From Marinomonas rhizomae (GTDB taxonomy: Bacteria > Pseudomonadota > Gammaproteobacteria > Pseudomonadales > Marinomonadaceae): 54,384 nt of DNA. Position numbers and translations under genes: made by a program. The DNA is taken from positions 1 to 54,384 of the forward strand of contig NZ_QNSE01000019.1 in NCBI RefSeq assembly GCF_003315485.1. Reading direction: 5' to 3'. Under the pieces are notes generated by a model, which saw only the letters and a program-made list of their open reading frames with translations, was not told where the DNA came from and ran no database searches. Below, piece by piece: positions 20,501 to 29,660 of the stretch; the first letter of the stretch is position 1; each line of letters opens with the position of its first letter.

Positions 20501-20598
20501 CGCTAGGTTGTGAAGTCTTCCAAGGTTACTATTTTCATAAGCCTATGGAAGGTGCCGATATCGCCAAGTTGCTTACTGTCAGTCCTGTGATTGCTTAG
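17536..20598 (+). CDS. Ammonium transporter-like sensor fused to PAS-GGDEF-EAL
   Basis: Residues 1-375 form an Amt/Mep/Rh channel of about 11 membrane helices with both pore histidines (VVHSVGGW, about His163; VPAHLFAGIWG, about His315) and the conserved aspartate in IDFAGSTVVH. A linker follows, then PAS (about 460-570), GGDEF (about 585-755) and EAL (about 770-1015). The diguanylate cyclase motif RWGGDEF is intact; the usual inhibitory RxxD site reads ExxD and seems lost. The phosphodiesterase motifs GLEALIRW, EITEG, DDFGTGYSS, LKIDQSF, AEGVE and QGYYF are all present. It probably couples ammonium sensing or transport to c-di-GMP. Start 17536 is preferred over 17530 because AGGA is better spaced. 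No glnK lies nearby. Its 3' end overlaps the convergent mrpG by 20 bases. Confidence 0.93.
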   Translation: MAEYYWLLVASTLVFMMQAGFLCLESGRIRSKNSINVAAKNISDFIISTTLFWLFGFGIMFGDSVAGLFGASDFFFDDQHTAWEVSFFLFQMMFCGTAATLTSGAVAERMTFIGYVAITVILSAFIYPIVGHWVWSSIYPSEGPDGWLAKLGFIDFAGSTVVHSVGGWVALAAIIIIGPRLGRFEEGIRLPPGNNLPLSALGTLLIWFGWIGFNGGSTLALTDAVPMIILNTFISAAWGALIAAAINYFRDGYIEVGFVLNGTIAGLVGITASCHVVSPGASVIIGAVSGVVVYFGSLLMERWRLDDALDVVPAHLFAGIWGTLSVALFGQTDKINNGLGFVEQLGVQALGIVVIGFYCFVVGYVGMWLLNRLMPLRASKEQEEQGLNVAEHRATTELFDLLTSMQYQQNNADFSKSVPEEPFTEVGQIARKYNQVIDRVSTEIAQRDNALMRFQESEMRKSAILNSSMDCIVTINRFGSVIEFNPAAERTFGCLKKQVEGKSFIGLFIREEDRRKMFESLNSGFSTSNGLILNRRNPFRLQRSPNNDFPAEIAITKANADSVQESEYTLHIRDMTRHVKLQERLKFLAYSDPLTSLYNRTYLMDSLVSALLFATKQKTSVGLLFLDLDNFKIINDTLGHKAGDELLCEVARRLIGVSEQCDVIARWGGDEFVFMMTENVTESRLARRAQQILEAMRAPVHLNEQYFTIPTSIGVAHTTENEQNLDADKLIQQADIAMYWAKEKGRDNAQFFTSEMANIVTKKFGFEKEINDALALAQFSLVYQPKVLMEKANILGLEALIRWNHPTKGRISPADFISIAEESNLIIKIDEWVIDQALQQQKAWRDQGLRMVPIAVNLSGRHLVSDSLVSYISQKLEVYNVEGYLLEIEITEGVLLQDIQRCIEVMAELKALDIKISVDDFGTGYSSLSYLKRLPLDVLKIDQSFVEECDSHIEDTKICETIIHLARSLELRIVAEGVETAPQADMLKSLGCEVFQGYYFHKPMEGADIAKLLTVSPVIA

Positions 20599-20950
20599 GT
20601 GTTTCTCTATCACGGATTGCTTCCATCAGCTCTTGATTCTGCGTTTTTTCTAAAGGCTTTGTGCGATAGTGCAGGGCTGTCTTAGCAATCATATTTGCGG
20701 CAACTGGTGCCGTAATCAACAGGAACAAGGTGATCAAAAACTCTTGAATGGAAAGAAATCCTTTTAAATGGCTTTGGAATATCATGGAGGCGACCAAGAC
20801 ACCAGTGATTCCTAATGTTGAGGCCTTAGTTGGGCTGTGCAAACGCATATAAATATCAGGCAAGCGAGCAAGGCCATAAGAGCCTATCAATAGAAAAATG
20901 CCGCCAATAAGCAAAGACACGCAGATAATAATTTCGAGATAAAAAGGCAT
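20579..20950 (-). CDS. mrpG: Mrp cation/proton antiporter subunit G
   Basis: Small membrane subunit of the Mrp (Mnh/Pha) complex, with three predicted helices in 123 residues. The family pattern is clear: IGGIFLLIGSYGLARLPDIYMRLHSPTKASTLG followed by a hydrophobic block (the motif spans about residues 15-47). It is the last gene of the operon, nine bases after mrpF. The soluble tail (TKPLEKTQNQELMEAIRDRE) is charged. Its stop codon lies inside the end of the convergent Amt-GGDEF-EAL gene. Confidence 0.93.
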   Translation of the reverse strand: MPFYLEIIICVSLLIGGIFLLIGSYGLARLPDIYMRLHSPTKASTLGITGVLVASMIFQSHLKGFLSIQEFLITLFLLITAPVAANMIAKTALHYRTKPLEKTQNQELMEAIRDRETPKQSQD

Positions 20951-20959
20951 AACTGATCC

Positions 20960-21229
20960 TTATTCTATGATGTCGCCGCGAAGTAAATACTTACACAGAG
21001 CAGCAGTGCTAACAAAGCCGAGCATGGCAATTAATAGCGCCGCTTCAAAATACAATGCGCTTTCCACATAAATGCCGTATAGCAAAATCAGTGCGATGGC
21101 GTTGATATACATGGTATCTAACGCCAGGATTCGGTCTGAGATAGTTGGGCCTTTTAAGAGACGCCATAAGTTCAAAATCAGCGCGATGCAAATACACACC
21201 GCCACTATGGTGATGGTTACCTTTAGCAT
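20960..21229 (-). CDS. mrpF: Mrp cation/proton antiporter subunit F
   Basis: An 89-residue membrane protein with three predicted helices. The conserved LLKGPTISDRILALDTMYIN block identifies MrpF. It overlaps mrpE by seven bases, consistent with coupled translation, and belongs to the large complex that exchanges Na+ (or K+/Li+) for protons. Confidence 0.93.
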   Translation of the reverse strand: MLKVTITIVAVCICIALILNLWRLLKGPTISDRILALDTMYINAIALILLYGIYVESALYFEAALLIAMLGFVSTAALCKYLLRGDIIE

Positions 21230-21708
21230 CCAAAAATCTCCTTGATCGGCTTCTCATAACGTTGTTTAACCGATTTAATTAGTTCGGCTTCGTCATCTAG
21301 GTGAAGTGAATGAACATATAACCACGCTTTGTCTTTCGATACTTCAGCGCTGACTGTTCCAGGCGTCAGCGATACAGTACTGGCTAGAATCGTGATTCCT
21401 AAGTCAGAGTCTATATTGATTGGAATCGCGACAAAGCCTGGTGTTAGCTTCTTGATTGGGCCAATAATCAGCAAGGCCACTTCCACATTGGCAGTCAAAA
21501 TATCTTTTAACACCATAAGAACGTAACGTATTGCTAACCAAGGTTTAAGAATCTTCGGATGCTCATCACGCATGCCGTTCACCAGCAAAGGAATGGTGAT
21601 AGCAAAAAACGCGGCTAACACTATATGGCCAGCACTCACTGAATTGTTCAACAATAACCAAACTACAAACAGCAATAGGCTGTGAAATGGCATAGGGAAT
21701 AACTTCAT
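21223..21708 (-). CDS. mrpE: Mrp cation/proton antiporter subunit E
   Basis: A 161-residue subunit with two or three N-terminal membrane helices and a cytoplasmic tail. The family motifs TILASTVSLTPGTVSAEVS and WLYVHSLHLDD are present. It overlaps mrpD by four bases. MrpE is needed for assembly and full activity in characterised complexes. Confidence 0.93.
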   Translation of the reverse strand: MKLFPMPFHSLLLFVVWLLLNNSVSAGHIVLAAFFAITIPLLVNGMRDEHPKILKPWLAIRYVLMVLKDILTANVEVALLIIGPIKKLTPGFVAIPINIDSDLGITILASTVSLTPGTVSAEVSKDKAWLYVHSLHLDDEAELIKSVKQRYEKPIKEIFGC

Positions 21709-23216
21709 TGGGCTACTCCTGGTAATAATGCATAAGCAGAAGCTTGAATATCATGAAGGTGTTGTGCGGCTTGTAATGTAAATTCACTGATAACACCACC
21801 GAACAATACTAAAATGGGCGAGGCGAGCAACAGGAGCGCAATACTCATTATTTCAGCTTTCTTAGCCGGTTCGGCTTCCGCTGCCGTACTGCCATTGTGG
21901 CGCCAGAACAGCGTAGTCCCCGCTCTTGAGAAGGTGATTAGTGCCGCTAAACTGCCGATGAGAATTAGCGGCCAAACCCACATAGTTTGTGCAGAAGACT
22001 GCGTTGCTTGCAAAATCATGATCTTGCCAACAAAACCTGATAATGGCGGCATGCCGATTAATGCTAGTGCCGAAATAGCAAATGCAAAACCAAGTAATCT
22101 AGGTTGAACAAAAGGACGTGAACGCACAAAACGATCCTCTGCTTTGCCGCGCTGACGAGTCATAACATCAGCGAGCAAAAATAATCCTGCTGATGCCAAA
22201 GTACTATGTAGCATATAATACAGAGCTGCGGAGGTGGCCGCTTCTGAATTGATTGCTGCACAAGCGAGTAAGCTACCACTGGATATAATGACTAAATTCG
22301 CGCTGAGCGTTTTGATTCCAGGGCTAGCGAATACTCCGATGCTCCCAATTGTGATGGTTAACAAAGCCATTGGCCATAACCAAGGAGTGGCAATATTTGC
22401 TAGTTCGCCAGCATGTTCACCGAAAATAACCGTATAAACACGGAAAATACTGTAAATTCCCACCTTGGTCATAATGGCAAATAGCGCCGCGACCGGTGCA
22501 CTGGCACTGGCGTAGGTTTTCGGCAACCAAAAGTGCATAGGTAGCATGGCCGCTTTTAAGCCAAATACAACCAATAATAACAAGGCGCCAGTTTTGGCTA
22601 GTGTCGCTGTTTCACCTTGTAGTTGACCAACTTTAATTGCCATGTCTGCCATATTCAGCGTGCCAAGCGTGCCATACAAAATGCCAAGGCCGAATAAGAA
22701 GAGGCTAGAGCCTACAAGGTTAAGAATGACATAGTGCAAGGTGGCCTGTGTTTTCTGCTTACCGCCGGCATGGATTAACAGTGCATAGGACGCGATCAAC
22801 AAGACTTCGAAAAAGACGAATAAGTTAAAAATGTCGCCTGTTAAAAAAGCACCATTAATGCCCATAATTTGGAACATAAACAAAGGGTGGAAATACGCGC
22901 CACCTTTGTCTTGCCCTGCGACAGCATAGAGCATTACGCAGAATGCTAAAAAGGCCGTTAATAGCACCAGAAGGCTAGATACTTTATCCGCCACTAATGC
23001 AATGCCAAAAGGTGCTTGCCAGCCGCCTAAGGCATAAAGTTGAACGCCTTCAGCATTTATTTTGTACAACAGAATGGCTGACGAAATCAGTAAAAATAAG
23101 GTGCCAACAATGGACGTAATGCGCTGCGAATTGATATCACGAGATATCGGTGGCAACAGCATAATGGCGCCAAATAATAAAGGAATCAGAATGGGAAAAA
23201 TGCTTAGGTGCTGCAT
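21705..23216 (-). CDS. mrpD: Mrp cation/proton antiporter subunit D
   Basis: A 503-residue polytopic protein of the complex I NuoM/NuoN type. It carries the conserved glutamate of the proton path (Glu137 in VFFEVLLIASYALL) and the lysine-containing segment GLKAAMLPMHFWLPKTY. It immediately follows mrpC. MrpA and MrpD are the two antiporter-like subunits and carry the main ion-translocation residues. Confidence 0.95.
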   Translation of the reverse strand: MQHLSIFPILIPLLFGAIMLLPPISRDINSQRITSIVGTLFLLISSAILLYKINAEGVQLYALGGWQAPFGIALVADKVSSLLVLLTAFLAFCVMLYAVAGQDKGGAYFHPLFMFQIMGINGAFLTGDIFNLFVFFEVLLIASYALLIHAGGKQKTQATLHYVILNLVGSSLFLFGLGILYGTLGTLNMADMAIKVGQLQGETATLAKTGALLLLVVFGLKAAMLPMHFWLPKTYASASAPVAALFAIMTKVGIYSIFRVYTVIFGEHAGELANIATPWLWPMALLTITIGSIGVFASPGIKTLSANLVIISSGSLLACAAINSEAATSAALYYMLHSTLASAGLFLLADVMTRQRGKAEDRFVRSRPFVQPRLLGFAFAISALALIGMPPLSGFVGKIMILQATQSSAQTMWVWPLILIGSLAALITFSRAGTTLFWRHNGSTAAEAEPAKKAEIMSIALLLLASPILVLFGGVISEFTLQAAQHLHDIQASAYALLPGVAQ

Positions 23217-23582
23217 TTATTGGCTCCCTCCTGATTTCTGTGAAGCATCGCTCGGTTGCACTGGCAAAGTACCATCAACGTGATCGTTACCCAAGTCAGC
23301 ACGTGCTCGCATCGCTAAAATCACGGCGAATGCTGTCATAGCAAATCCAATAACAATGGCTGTTAATACCAAGGCTTGAGGAAGCGGGTCACTATATTGC
23401 TCTGACTCCCCCAGCACTGCTGCCGCATTGAGTTTGAGTCTACCGCTAGCAAACAAAAACAAGTTCACTGCGTAGGACAATAAAGTTAAACCGATCACCA
23501 CCGAGAAAGTGCGGCCTCGTAACGCAAGAAAAATTCCGCAGGCGGTTAATAAACCAACGCAAAACGCGTACAAACCTTCCAT
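23217..23582 (-). CDS. mrpC: Mrp cation/proton antiporter subunit C
   Basis: A 121-residue NuoK-like subunit with three helices (FCVGLLTACGIFLALRGRTF, IGLTLLSYAVNLFLFASGR, ALVLTAIVIGFAMTAFAVIL). It overlaps mrpA by one base. The C-terminal tail is hydrophilic and ends in repeated serine/glycine. Confidence 0.94.
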   Translation of the reverse strand: MEGLYAFCVGLLTACGIFLALRGRTFSVVIGLTLLSYAVNLFLFASGRLKLNAAAVLGESEQYSDPLPQALVLTAIVIGFAMTAFAVILAMRARADLGNDHVDGTLPVQPSDASQKSGGSQ

Positions 23583-26386
23583 TAATCATGCTCCTTTTGA
23601 ATAGGACGCTCACTGGTGGTCAATTGACCTAGATTGGCCAGAATCAACATAGTTGCACCAACTACCGTGAGGAAAACACCAAGATCAAAAATCATGGCAC
23701 TCGCTAACTCGAATTTGCCAATGACGGGTAAATAAAAATAATCAAACCAAGATGATAAAAAGGTGTGACCAAAGACCCAACTACCTAAACCACTTAGTGT
23801 CGCAATACCAATACCTGAACCAATCATGATTTGATAATCCAATTTGATACGAGTCTTAATCCAGTCAACACCGTGCGCCACATACTGCTGGATAATAGCG
23901 ACGGATGTAATCAAACCTGCGATAAAACCACCGCCTGGCATATTGTGTCCACGTAAGAAAATATAGGCAGAAACCAAAAGTGCTAATGGCAATAAACTCT
24001 GAGAGATGACCGCTAACAGAATAGGGTGCCTGTCTTCTGACCAAGCTAAGCCATTACCATCGCTGGATGGCATAAATAGGCGCATTCTAGCGATCAATTT
24101 ATAAATTCCTAATGCGGCAATACCTAGCACAGTGATTTCACCAAGCGTATCGAACCCCCGGAAATCCACCAAAATCACATTAACAATATTGGTCCCGCCA
24201 CCACCGGTTTTACTATTTTCGGTAAAAAAGGTCGAAATAGTATCAAGAGGGCGAGTCATTAAGGCATAAGAGATTGTGCCAACGACGCCACCAATTAAGG
24301 ATGCGAGACTTAAGTCTCGAACCACGCGACGAGGCGACGATTCTTTCGGCGTATTTTGTGGCAAAAAGAACAGCGCCAATATCAACAAGATTACGGTGAC
24401 CACTTCAACAGATAATTGAGTAAGCGCCAAATCTGGTGCTGAAAACTGAGCGAATGCCAAAGAGACAATCAAACCCACAACAGACAGAGTTAACAAGGCG
24501 ATAACTCGTCTTCTGTGCCACAGTACAGTGGCTAAGGCTGAAACACATAATAACACTGCACAAGTAATAGATAATGCATCAAGAGGAATCTCAGGACGAT
24601 GCCCTGCTGTGGTGTTTAGCTTCATTAAAGTAGAGGCGGTCATCACAATGGCAAAAGCTAATACAAAGAAAATGTAGCGTTGTAGCGAACCATTTTCAGT
24701 GAAAGCAATGATGCGGCTTGCCTTATTCGTTAGGTATTGGATAACGCCCTCAAATACCAATTTAGGGTCGCTGGTTGGAAACTGAGCCTGAAACTTAAAC
24801 ATGTGAGATCGGTTGTGATACATGTATAAGCCGCCAACTAAAGCGATCACACTCATTAGTAGTGGGAAATTAAAACCATGCCAAATCGCAAGGCTATAGT
24901 TTGGCGCAGGAGCATTTAAGGTCGCGTTTGCCGCAGCAAGCAGCAGGTCGCCAACCACTAAACTTGGGAATATGCCGACCACTAGACAAAGAGCAACTAA
25001 AATCTCTACTGGTACCCGCATGTAACGAGGCGGCTCATGGGGCGTTTTAGGTAAGTTGATAGGCTCACCATTAAAGAACACGTCATGGATAAAGCGCATA
25101 GAGTAAGCCACAGCAAACACGCCGCCTAAGGTGGCTAATACTGGGATGAACCAAGACAATGAACCAAGGGATGCCTGATGTAAGGTTTCGGTGAAGAACA
25201 TCTCTTTCGACAAGAAACCATTCATCAAAGGAACGCCCGCCATAGAAGCGGAAGCCACCATAGCCAATGTTGCCGTATAAGGCATGTATTTCCAGAGACC
25301 GTTTAACTGACGCATATCTCGTGAGCCTGACTCATGATCAATGATGCCGGCCGCCATAAATAAAGACGCTTTGAATATTGCGTGGTTGATGATATGGAAG
25401 ATGGCAGCGACTGCCGCTAAGTCCGTTCCCATACCGAGCAATAAGGTAATCAAGCCCAAATGACTGATGGTTGAGTTCGCCAATAACCCTTTTAAGTCAT
25501 GTTGGAAAATGGCGATGTAAGCACCGACAAGAAAGGTTGCTAAACCTGTCAGGCTAACAATCAAGAACCAAAGATCTGTATCAGCAAGCGCGGGATAAAA
25601 ACGTGCCATTAAGAAAATACCGGCTTTTACCATAGTCGCAGAATGTAGATACGCGCTTACGGGAGTCGGTGCCGCCATGGCATTAGGCAGCCAAAAATGA
25701 AAAGGAAACTGCGCTGATTTTGTAAAAGCACCCAGTAGAACTAACACAACAATAATCGGATAATTCACACTGGCTTTGATTAACTCGCCACTGTCTAAAA
25801 CATCTTGAAGGCTAAAGCTGCCAACTGTATTACCTAAAATTAGCAAACCGGCTAACAAGGCCAAACCGCCAGCACCAGTAACCGTTAGTGCCATTCTTGC
25901 GCCTTTCCGCGCTTCCGTTTTGTGCCCCCAGAAACTGATCAATAAGAAGGAGCTAATACTGGTCAATTCCCAAAAAAACCAAAGCTGAATCAAGTTATCA
26001 GACAGCACTACGCCGAGCATGGCAAACATGAAGAGGATCAGGTAAGCGTAAAACTTACCAATCGAATCTTTCGCTGATAAATAGTAGCGGGCATACAGAA
26101 TAACCAGTAAGCCTATGCCCAGAATCAAAATAGAGAACAGCAATGCCAAACCATCTAAACGGAAGGCAAGTTCTAAGCCTATGGCTGGTATCCAAGGAAT
26201 GGCCGCGAAAAAACGCTCCCCTTGGAAAATATCACCAGCATGGGAAAGAACTAAAAAGAGAGTTAGGGCTGGTAATGCTGCTGTCATGAACGCACAAGCT
26301 GTGCGACTAAAGCGAGCGGTAACAAGTGGGATTAACGTACCTAATAAAGGAAGAAAAGGTAGCCAGATAAGTGAACTCAAAGGCAA
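23582..26386 (-). CDS. mrpA: Mrp cation/proton antiporter fused subunit A/B
   Basis: This 934-residue polytopic protein joins the NuoL-like MrpA core, its DUF4040-type segment and a C-terminal MrpB domain. This fusion is the mark of group-2 Mrp operons (as in Vibrio, Pseudomonas and rhizobial pha). The proton-path glutamate Glu140 in [15 protein letters not shown] and the [24 protein letters not shown] region are intact. The MrpB part includes [22 protein letters not shown]. The frame opens with TTG: AAGGAG lies three bases before the TTG at 26386 and eight before an in-frame TTG at 26380, which is the better-spaced start. It heads a tight operon of six genes (A/B, C, D, E, F, G) that most likely exports Na+ in a marine cell. 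Confidence 0.95.
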   Translation of the reverse strand: MPLSSLIWLPFLPLLGTLIPLVTARFSRTACAFMTAALPALTLFLVLSHAGDIFQGERFFAAIPWIPAIGLELAFRLDGLALLFSILILGIGLLVILYARYYLSAKDSIGKFYAYLILFMFAMLGVVLSDNLIQLWFFWELTSISSFLLISFWGHKTEARKGARMALTVTGAGGLALLAGLLILGNTVGSFSLQDVLDSGELIKASVNYPIIVVLVLLGAFTKSAQFPFHFWLPNAMAAPTPVSAYLHSATMVKAGIFLMARFYPALADTDLWFLIVSLTGLATFLVGAYIAIFQHDLKGLLANSTISHLGLITLLLGMGTDLAAVAAIFHIINHAIFKASLFMAAGIIDHESGSRDMRQLNGLWKYMPYTATLAMVASASMAGVPLMNGFLSKEMFFTETLHQASLGSLSWFIPVLATLGGVFAVAYSMRFIHDVFFNGEPINLPKTPHEPPRYMRVPVEILVALCLVVGIFPSLVVGDLLLAAANATLNAPAPNYSLAIWHGFNFPLLMSVIALVGGLYMYHNRSHMFKFQAQFPTSDPKLVFEGVIQYLTNKASRIIAFTENGSLQRYIFFVLAFAIVMTASTLMKLNTTAGHRPEIPLDALSITCAVLLCVSALATVLWHRRRVIALLTLSVVGLIVSLAFAQFSAPDLALTQLSVEVVTVILLILALFFLPQNTPKESSPRRVVRDLSLASLIGGVVGTISYALMTRPLDTISTFFTENSKTGGGGTNIVNVILVDFRGFDTLGEITVLGIAALGIYKLIARMRLFMPSSDGNGLAWSEDRHPILLAVISQSLLPLALLVSAYIFLRGHNMPGGGFIAGLITSVAIIQQYVAHGVDWIKTRIKLDYQIMIGSGIGIATLSGLGSWVFGHTFLSSWFDYFYLPVIGKFELASAMIFDLGVFLTVVGATMLILANLGQLTTSERPIQKEHD

Positions 26387-26780
26387 AACTCCTTTCTAGT
26401 AAGCCATAATATAATATGAATGTGCTGTGCGAGCATGGTTGTTATCCTAACAATCGTTCTCTAAGTGTGGTTGTTCAACATTGTTTACTCTTCAAACTGA
26501 CAGAGTAGCTGCCCTGTAAGCATAGCCTTTTACCAATCTAATCAATAGGCTAAAACTGTTTTTACAGCAAAAAAATAGTATCGATTTGTTTTCATAGAGC
26601 CGAGCAATAAGAGCGCTAAACCCCAGAAAAGTTCCTTTGAAACAGGTTTTATTGGTTATTTGAGTTTAGTCAGTGGCGGTTAAGTTACCGCGAAGGAACT
26701 TGAAAGTAACGAGTTGTATTATATAGAGCTCATGAATAAAAAACTTTTCGATGAGCTCTATATAATGGATTTGGAAAAGA
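26387..26780. other. Non-coding interval upstream of the Mrp operon
   Basis: About 390 bases hold no credible frame. The mrp promoter should lie at its left end; on the minus strand CATATTATATTATGG (about 26404-26418) offers a -10-like stretch. A long perfect inverted repeat closes the right end next to the chemoreceptor stop codon. Confidence 0.5.
26718..26766. repeat. Perfect 16-base inverted repeat
   Basis: The arms ATTATATAGAGCTCAT (26718-26733) and ATGAGCTCTATATAAT (26751-26766) are perfect complements around a 17-base AT-rich loop. It lies 15 bases after the chemoreceptor stop. There is no T run after the stem on either strand, so it may protect a 3' end or be an operator rather than a classic terminator. 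Confidence 0.75.
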
Positions 26781-27935
26781 TTAAGTATGCTTTACTTCTT
26801 CCATCAGACTTTCTATGTGTACGACGACTTCTAGGCTAGCTATTTCCATTTTATCTAGTTGAACTAGCATTTCTTTCGTATTCTCTGCTTGGGCTGCTTT
26901 TAGTGCCATTCTGCCGGACTCATGCACTGTCCTATGTGGTGTTTCAATGGCTTTGAAATTTGGCGATTGCTGGAAGTGTCGGCTGCCGTAACCCTCGTAA
27001 TACCATTTTCCTAATCTACATTCCGTGTGCAGGTTGACCTCTTCATTGAATTGCTTTTTATCAATACGGTTATAGACATCATTTTTCCAGACCGCATGAT
27101 CTAATTTCACCGTATTTAAGAATGAATGTGTTGCGGCCACACTAATGACTCCCTGCATATGATTTGAACGAGCAATAACATCATCAACGACTTTATCGAT
27201 TTGCACCGATGATGAAGAAATATCCACCGCACTGATTTGGTTTTGCTTAACCATATTTTTAATTTGCTCGGTTTGAACGATAACCTGTTTCACTAATGCC
27301 TCTACCTGCTCACTTGCGCCATGAGTCTTTCCTGCTAAATTTCTAACTTCATCGGCGACTACCGCAAAACCACGGCCAGCCGATCCGGCTCTAGCGGCTT
27401 CAATCGCGGCGTTCAGTGCAAGTAGGTTCGTTTGAGAGGATATTTCTTGAATGCTTGAAACCAGTTGGCTAATGCCATTTGCGGTTTTATCAAGCACGTT
27501 GGCCGCTTCCATGCTGTCAGAAGCTTGTTCATTGATTCGGCTTGCGCGCTCGCTTAAGTGATTTAACGCAACTCTCGTTTCACTGAATACATCGTCTAAC
27601 TTTGATAAGGCAACACGCTCTTCAATTAAGTTTTGGGCGCTATCTGCTAATCCAAAGCGAATAGAATTAAGCATTTCTCCACCACGCAGTTGATAGCGAA
27701 TGAGTTCTACATTGTCTATCGAGTGGCTTTTGAATTGGTGTAACTTTGCTTTTACTGAATCAAGCTCAGCTTGTATTGTTTCTAAACTGAGTTTGTGGGA
27801 TGCCCGCTCTATTTCGAGTTGTTGTGTCAGTGTTTTTGTTTGTTGTTTTAATTCAGAATTGAAAAGCATAAAAAAGAGACCCGATCCAAGCATAGGTAAA
27901 AAGTATTGATGTTGAATTGGTAGTGTATCTAACAA
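26781..27935 (-). CDS. Methyl-accepting chemotaxis-type protein with CZB domain
   Basis: The 384-residue protein lacks a periplasmic sensor. A single short hydrophobic stretch ([15 protein letters not shown], 11-25) may anchor it or may be only an amphipathic start. A coiled coil (28-70) leads into the receptor signalling hairpin, whose tip carries [20 protein letters not shown] and [17 protein letters not shown] (about 160-202) for CheA/CheW contact. The C terminus is a CZB zinc-binding domain: His280 in LDHAVWK, Cys306 in [10 protein letters not shown], and His334 and His338 in PHRTVHE. CZB domains sense zinc or hypochlorous acid through the Zn-Cys pair. The gene is monocistronic. Confidence 0.92.
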   Translation of the reverse strand: MLDTLPIQHQYFLPMLGSGLFFMLFNSELKQQTKTLTQQLEIERASHKLSLETIQAELDSVKAKLHQFKSHSIDNVELIRYQLRGGEMLNSIRFGLADSAQNLIEERVALSKLDDVFSETRVALNHLSERASRINEQASDSMEAANVLDKTANGISQLVSSIQEISSQTNLLALNAAIEAARAGSAGRGFAVVADEVRNLAGKTHGASEQVEALVKQVIVQTEQIKNMVKQNQISAVDISSSSVQIDKVVDDVIARSNHMQGVISVAATHSFLNTVKLDHAVWKNDVYNRIDKKQFNEEVNLHTECRLGKWYYEGYGSRHFQQSPNFKAIETPHRTVHESGRMALKAAQAENTKEMLVQLDKMEIASLEVVVHIESLMEEVKHT

Positions 27936-28028
27936 GAAATCTTTAGTTTGTGAGAGTTATCAATAAAAGGCGGGAAGTTTGTTGGAGAATTGTAAACTGC
28001 GTAGTGTTTAGGTTGCTAAGTTTGGACT

Positions 28029-28061
28029 AGTGCACCACCTAGAATAAGTAGGTGGTGCACT
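28029..28061. repeat. Hairpin between the Yip1-family and chemoreceptor genes
   Basis: AGTGCACCACCT and AGGTGGTGCACT are perfect 12-base arms around a nine-base loop. On the minus strand it follows the Yip1-family gene by about 35 bases but lacks a T run. It may be a Rho-dependent 3'-end stabiliser. Confidence 0.6.
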
Positions 28062-28095
28062 TTAAGCCCATAACTAAATGGCTGGAATGTTTTGC

Positions 28096-28707
28096 TTACT
28101 GGAAGAATTGCCACACAATACTGTGCTCAGAACCTAAGCTCCAAAGTAGTACTACCGCAGCCAATAAAGCTTCTAATACTAAAACGCCCACACCAAGTGT
28201 TGTGCTGGAAAGAATGAAGCCTTGCTTATGACTGATGCCTAAGAAGCTTGGTGTGCCGCGATACAACAAATAACCCGTATAAACAACGCCAGCCACACAA
28301 GCGAGCAAACATAGCCAAATGACCGGATAAATAGCAAAAATACCACTCAAAAACATCGGAGTGGCTATGTAACCGGCAAAAACAATGCATTCATGGCGTG
28401 AAGGGCGATTAGGGAAGTTTCGTGCCATCCAATGAATCAAACTACCTACCATCGCCACAGCGACCAAAATCAGCGCGTAAAACAACGCACCTAAACCAAG
28501 GCCATCCATAAAAGATACCTTGATTGCTTCTTCTCCTCCGAACGTCCAACCAAATTGCGTTGTGCCAATAAAAGTACTAATAACTGGAATAGCGGCCATC
28601 CAAAGAACATGGTGTAAATACAGATGACTTACCGATTCATGCTCCTTATTTATTTCGCGCCATTCTTTATCTGGATGATGAATAAGACCCCAAACATGAT
28701 TGATCAT
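28096..28707 (-). CDS. Yip1-family inner membrane protein
   Basis: The 203-residue protein has a short cytoplasmic N terminus (MINHVWGLIHHPDKEWREI, the typical start of bacterial Yip1 proteins) and five predicted membrane helices. The conserved block around FAGYIATPMFLSGIFAIYP is visible. The role of bacterial Yip1 proteins is not established. It stands alone on the minus strand. Confidence 0.85.
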   Translation of the reverse strand: MINHVWGLIHHPDKEWREINKEHESVSHLYLHHVLWMAAIPVISTFIGTTQFGWTFGGEEAIKVSFMDGLGLGALFYALILVAVAMVGSLIHWMARNFPNRPSRHECIVFAGYIATPMFLSGIFAIYPVIWLCLLACVAGVVYTGYLLYRGTPSFLGISHKQGFILSSTTLGVGVLVLEALLAAVVLLWSLGSEHSIVWQFFQ

Positions 28708-28997
28708 GGATTCCCCCTTGCCTCACAGTGTGAGCATAATGAATTTGGAAAAAGTCCTGATACAGCCACGCCCAAACAAAAGTGGCTTATACACAGTATA
28801 GATGGATACGCAGAAAGAGGCTGAAAAGATGATAACGTTTTCTTATAAATGAGCGGTTGCTAAGATTATTTGGGAGTAAATAGAACATCTTAGACATTGG
28901 AATAGAAAGAACATAATAATTGTTGGAAAAACAACGAGCTTGATGGAATTTATATAACTCGTTGTTTTTAATTGTTTTAAATCTTAATTTGAAAACT

Positions 28998-29645
28998 TTA
29001 TTGGCAGTTATAGTCTTCTTTCATTTCCACCGCGTAAGGTTTGTCGACTGGGTCATTGAAATTGGCTTGGGCAATCGAATTTTTTGCCAAGAACTCAAAC
29101 ATTTTCCACTTGGAGCAATCCGGATGAACCACAGTATTGCTAGAGTCTAAAATCAGATTGTTTTTCTTATCCGTCAACTTGTACTGAAAAGTATAAACCT
29201 TCGTAGGTGTTTCTACCTTATCGTAACCGCTAACGATGGGTTCCATAAATTGACGATAGCGTGTGACACAGGTTCGAGCGTTTGTGATAGGGTTTCTGCG
29301 ACAAACAGTATAAGGAATATTTCTGTCGTTATTAAACACAGGAACTTGCTTCGTTTCGATCGTCTCTTCTGACGTAAAATTTATTGCCAACTGATAAGCT
29401 GGGTTGCTTTGCGAGTCGGAAACATCAGTAAAGCCACGCTCTTTCAAGGCGCTGATAATATCGGAAATATAACGCTTATTGGTCAGTTGATCGCCATCTT
29501 TACTGGAGACCACTACAATCGCAGCCGATTTATCGATGTCTACACTGGCGTCAACATTACTGACATTTTGCCCTGCCAACTTCACATTCGACGAACAGCC
29601 TGAAAGAAGAGCCGAAAACAGCACAAAAAAAGTGAAAAGCCTCAT
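28998..29645 (-). CDS. Putative lipoprotein
   Basis: A signal peptide with a lipobox (MRLFTFFVLFSALLSGC) predicts a lipid-anchored protein of about 215 residues. The start is set at 29645 because GGAG lies upstream; a longer frame adds five residues. The mature part has an early Asp/Ser segment (DIDKSAAIVVVSS), then mixed beta-rich sequence, with later cysteines (CRRNPITNARTC, HPDCSKW, DYNCQ) that could form disulfides. I do not recognise a defined family; DUF4136-like lipoproteins have a similar layout, but that is only a guess. Neighbours give no functional hint. Confidence 0.72.
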   Translation of the reverse strand: MRLFTFFVLFSALLSGCSSNVKLAGQNVSNVDASVDIDKSAAIVVVSSKDGDQLTNKRYISDIISALKERGFTDVSDSQSNPAYQLAINFTSEETIETKQVPVFNNDRNIPYTVCRRNPITNARTCVTRYRQFMEPIVSGYDKVETPTKVYTFQYKLTDKKNNLILDSSNTVVHPDCSKWKMFEFLAKNSIAQANFNDPVDKPYAVEMKEDYNCQ

Positions 29646-29660
29646 GGTCGCGTTCTCCAT

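Noticed and set aside
28029..28061. Intrinsic terminator for the Yip1-family gene
   Set aside because: Stem is strong, but no T run follows on the minus strand, so I list it as a hairpin of unknown role.
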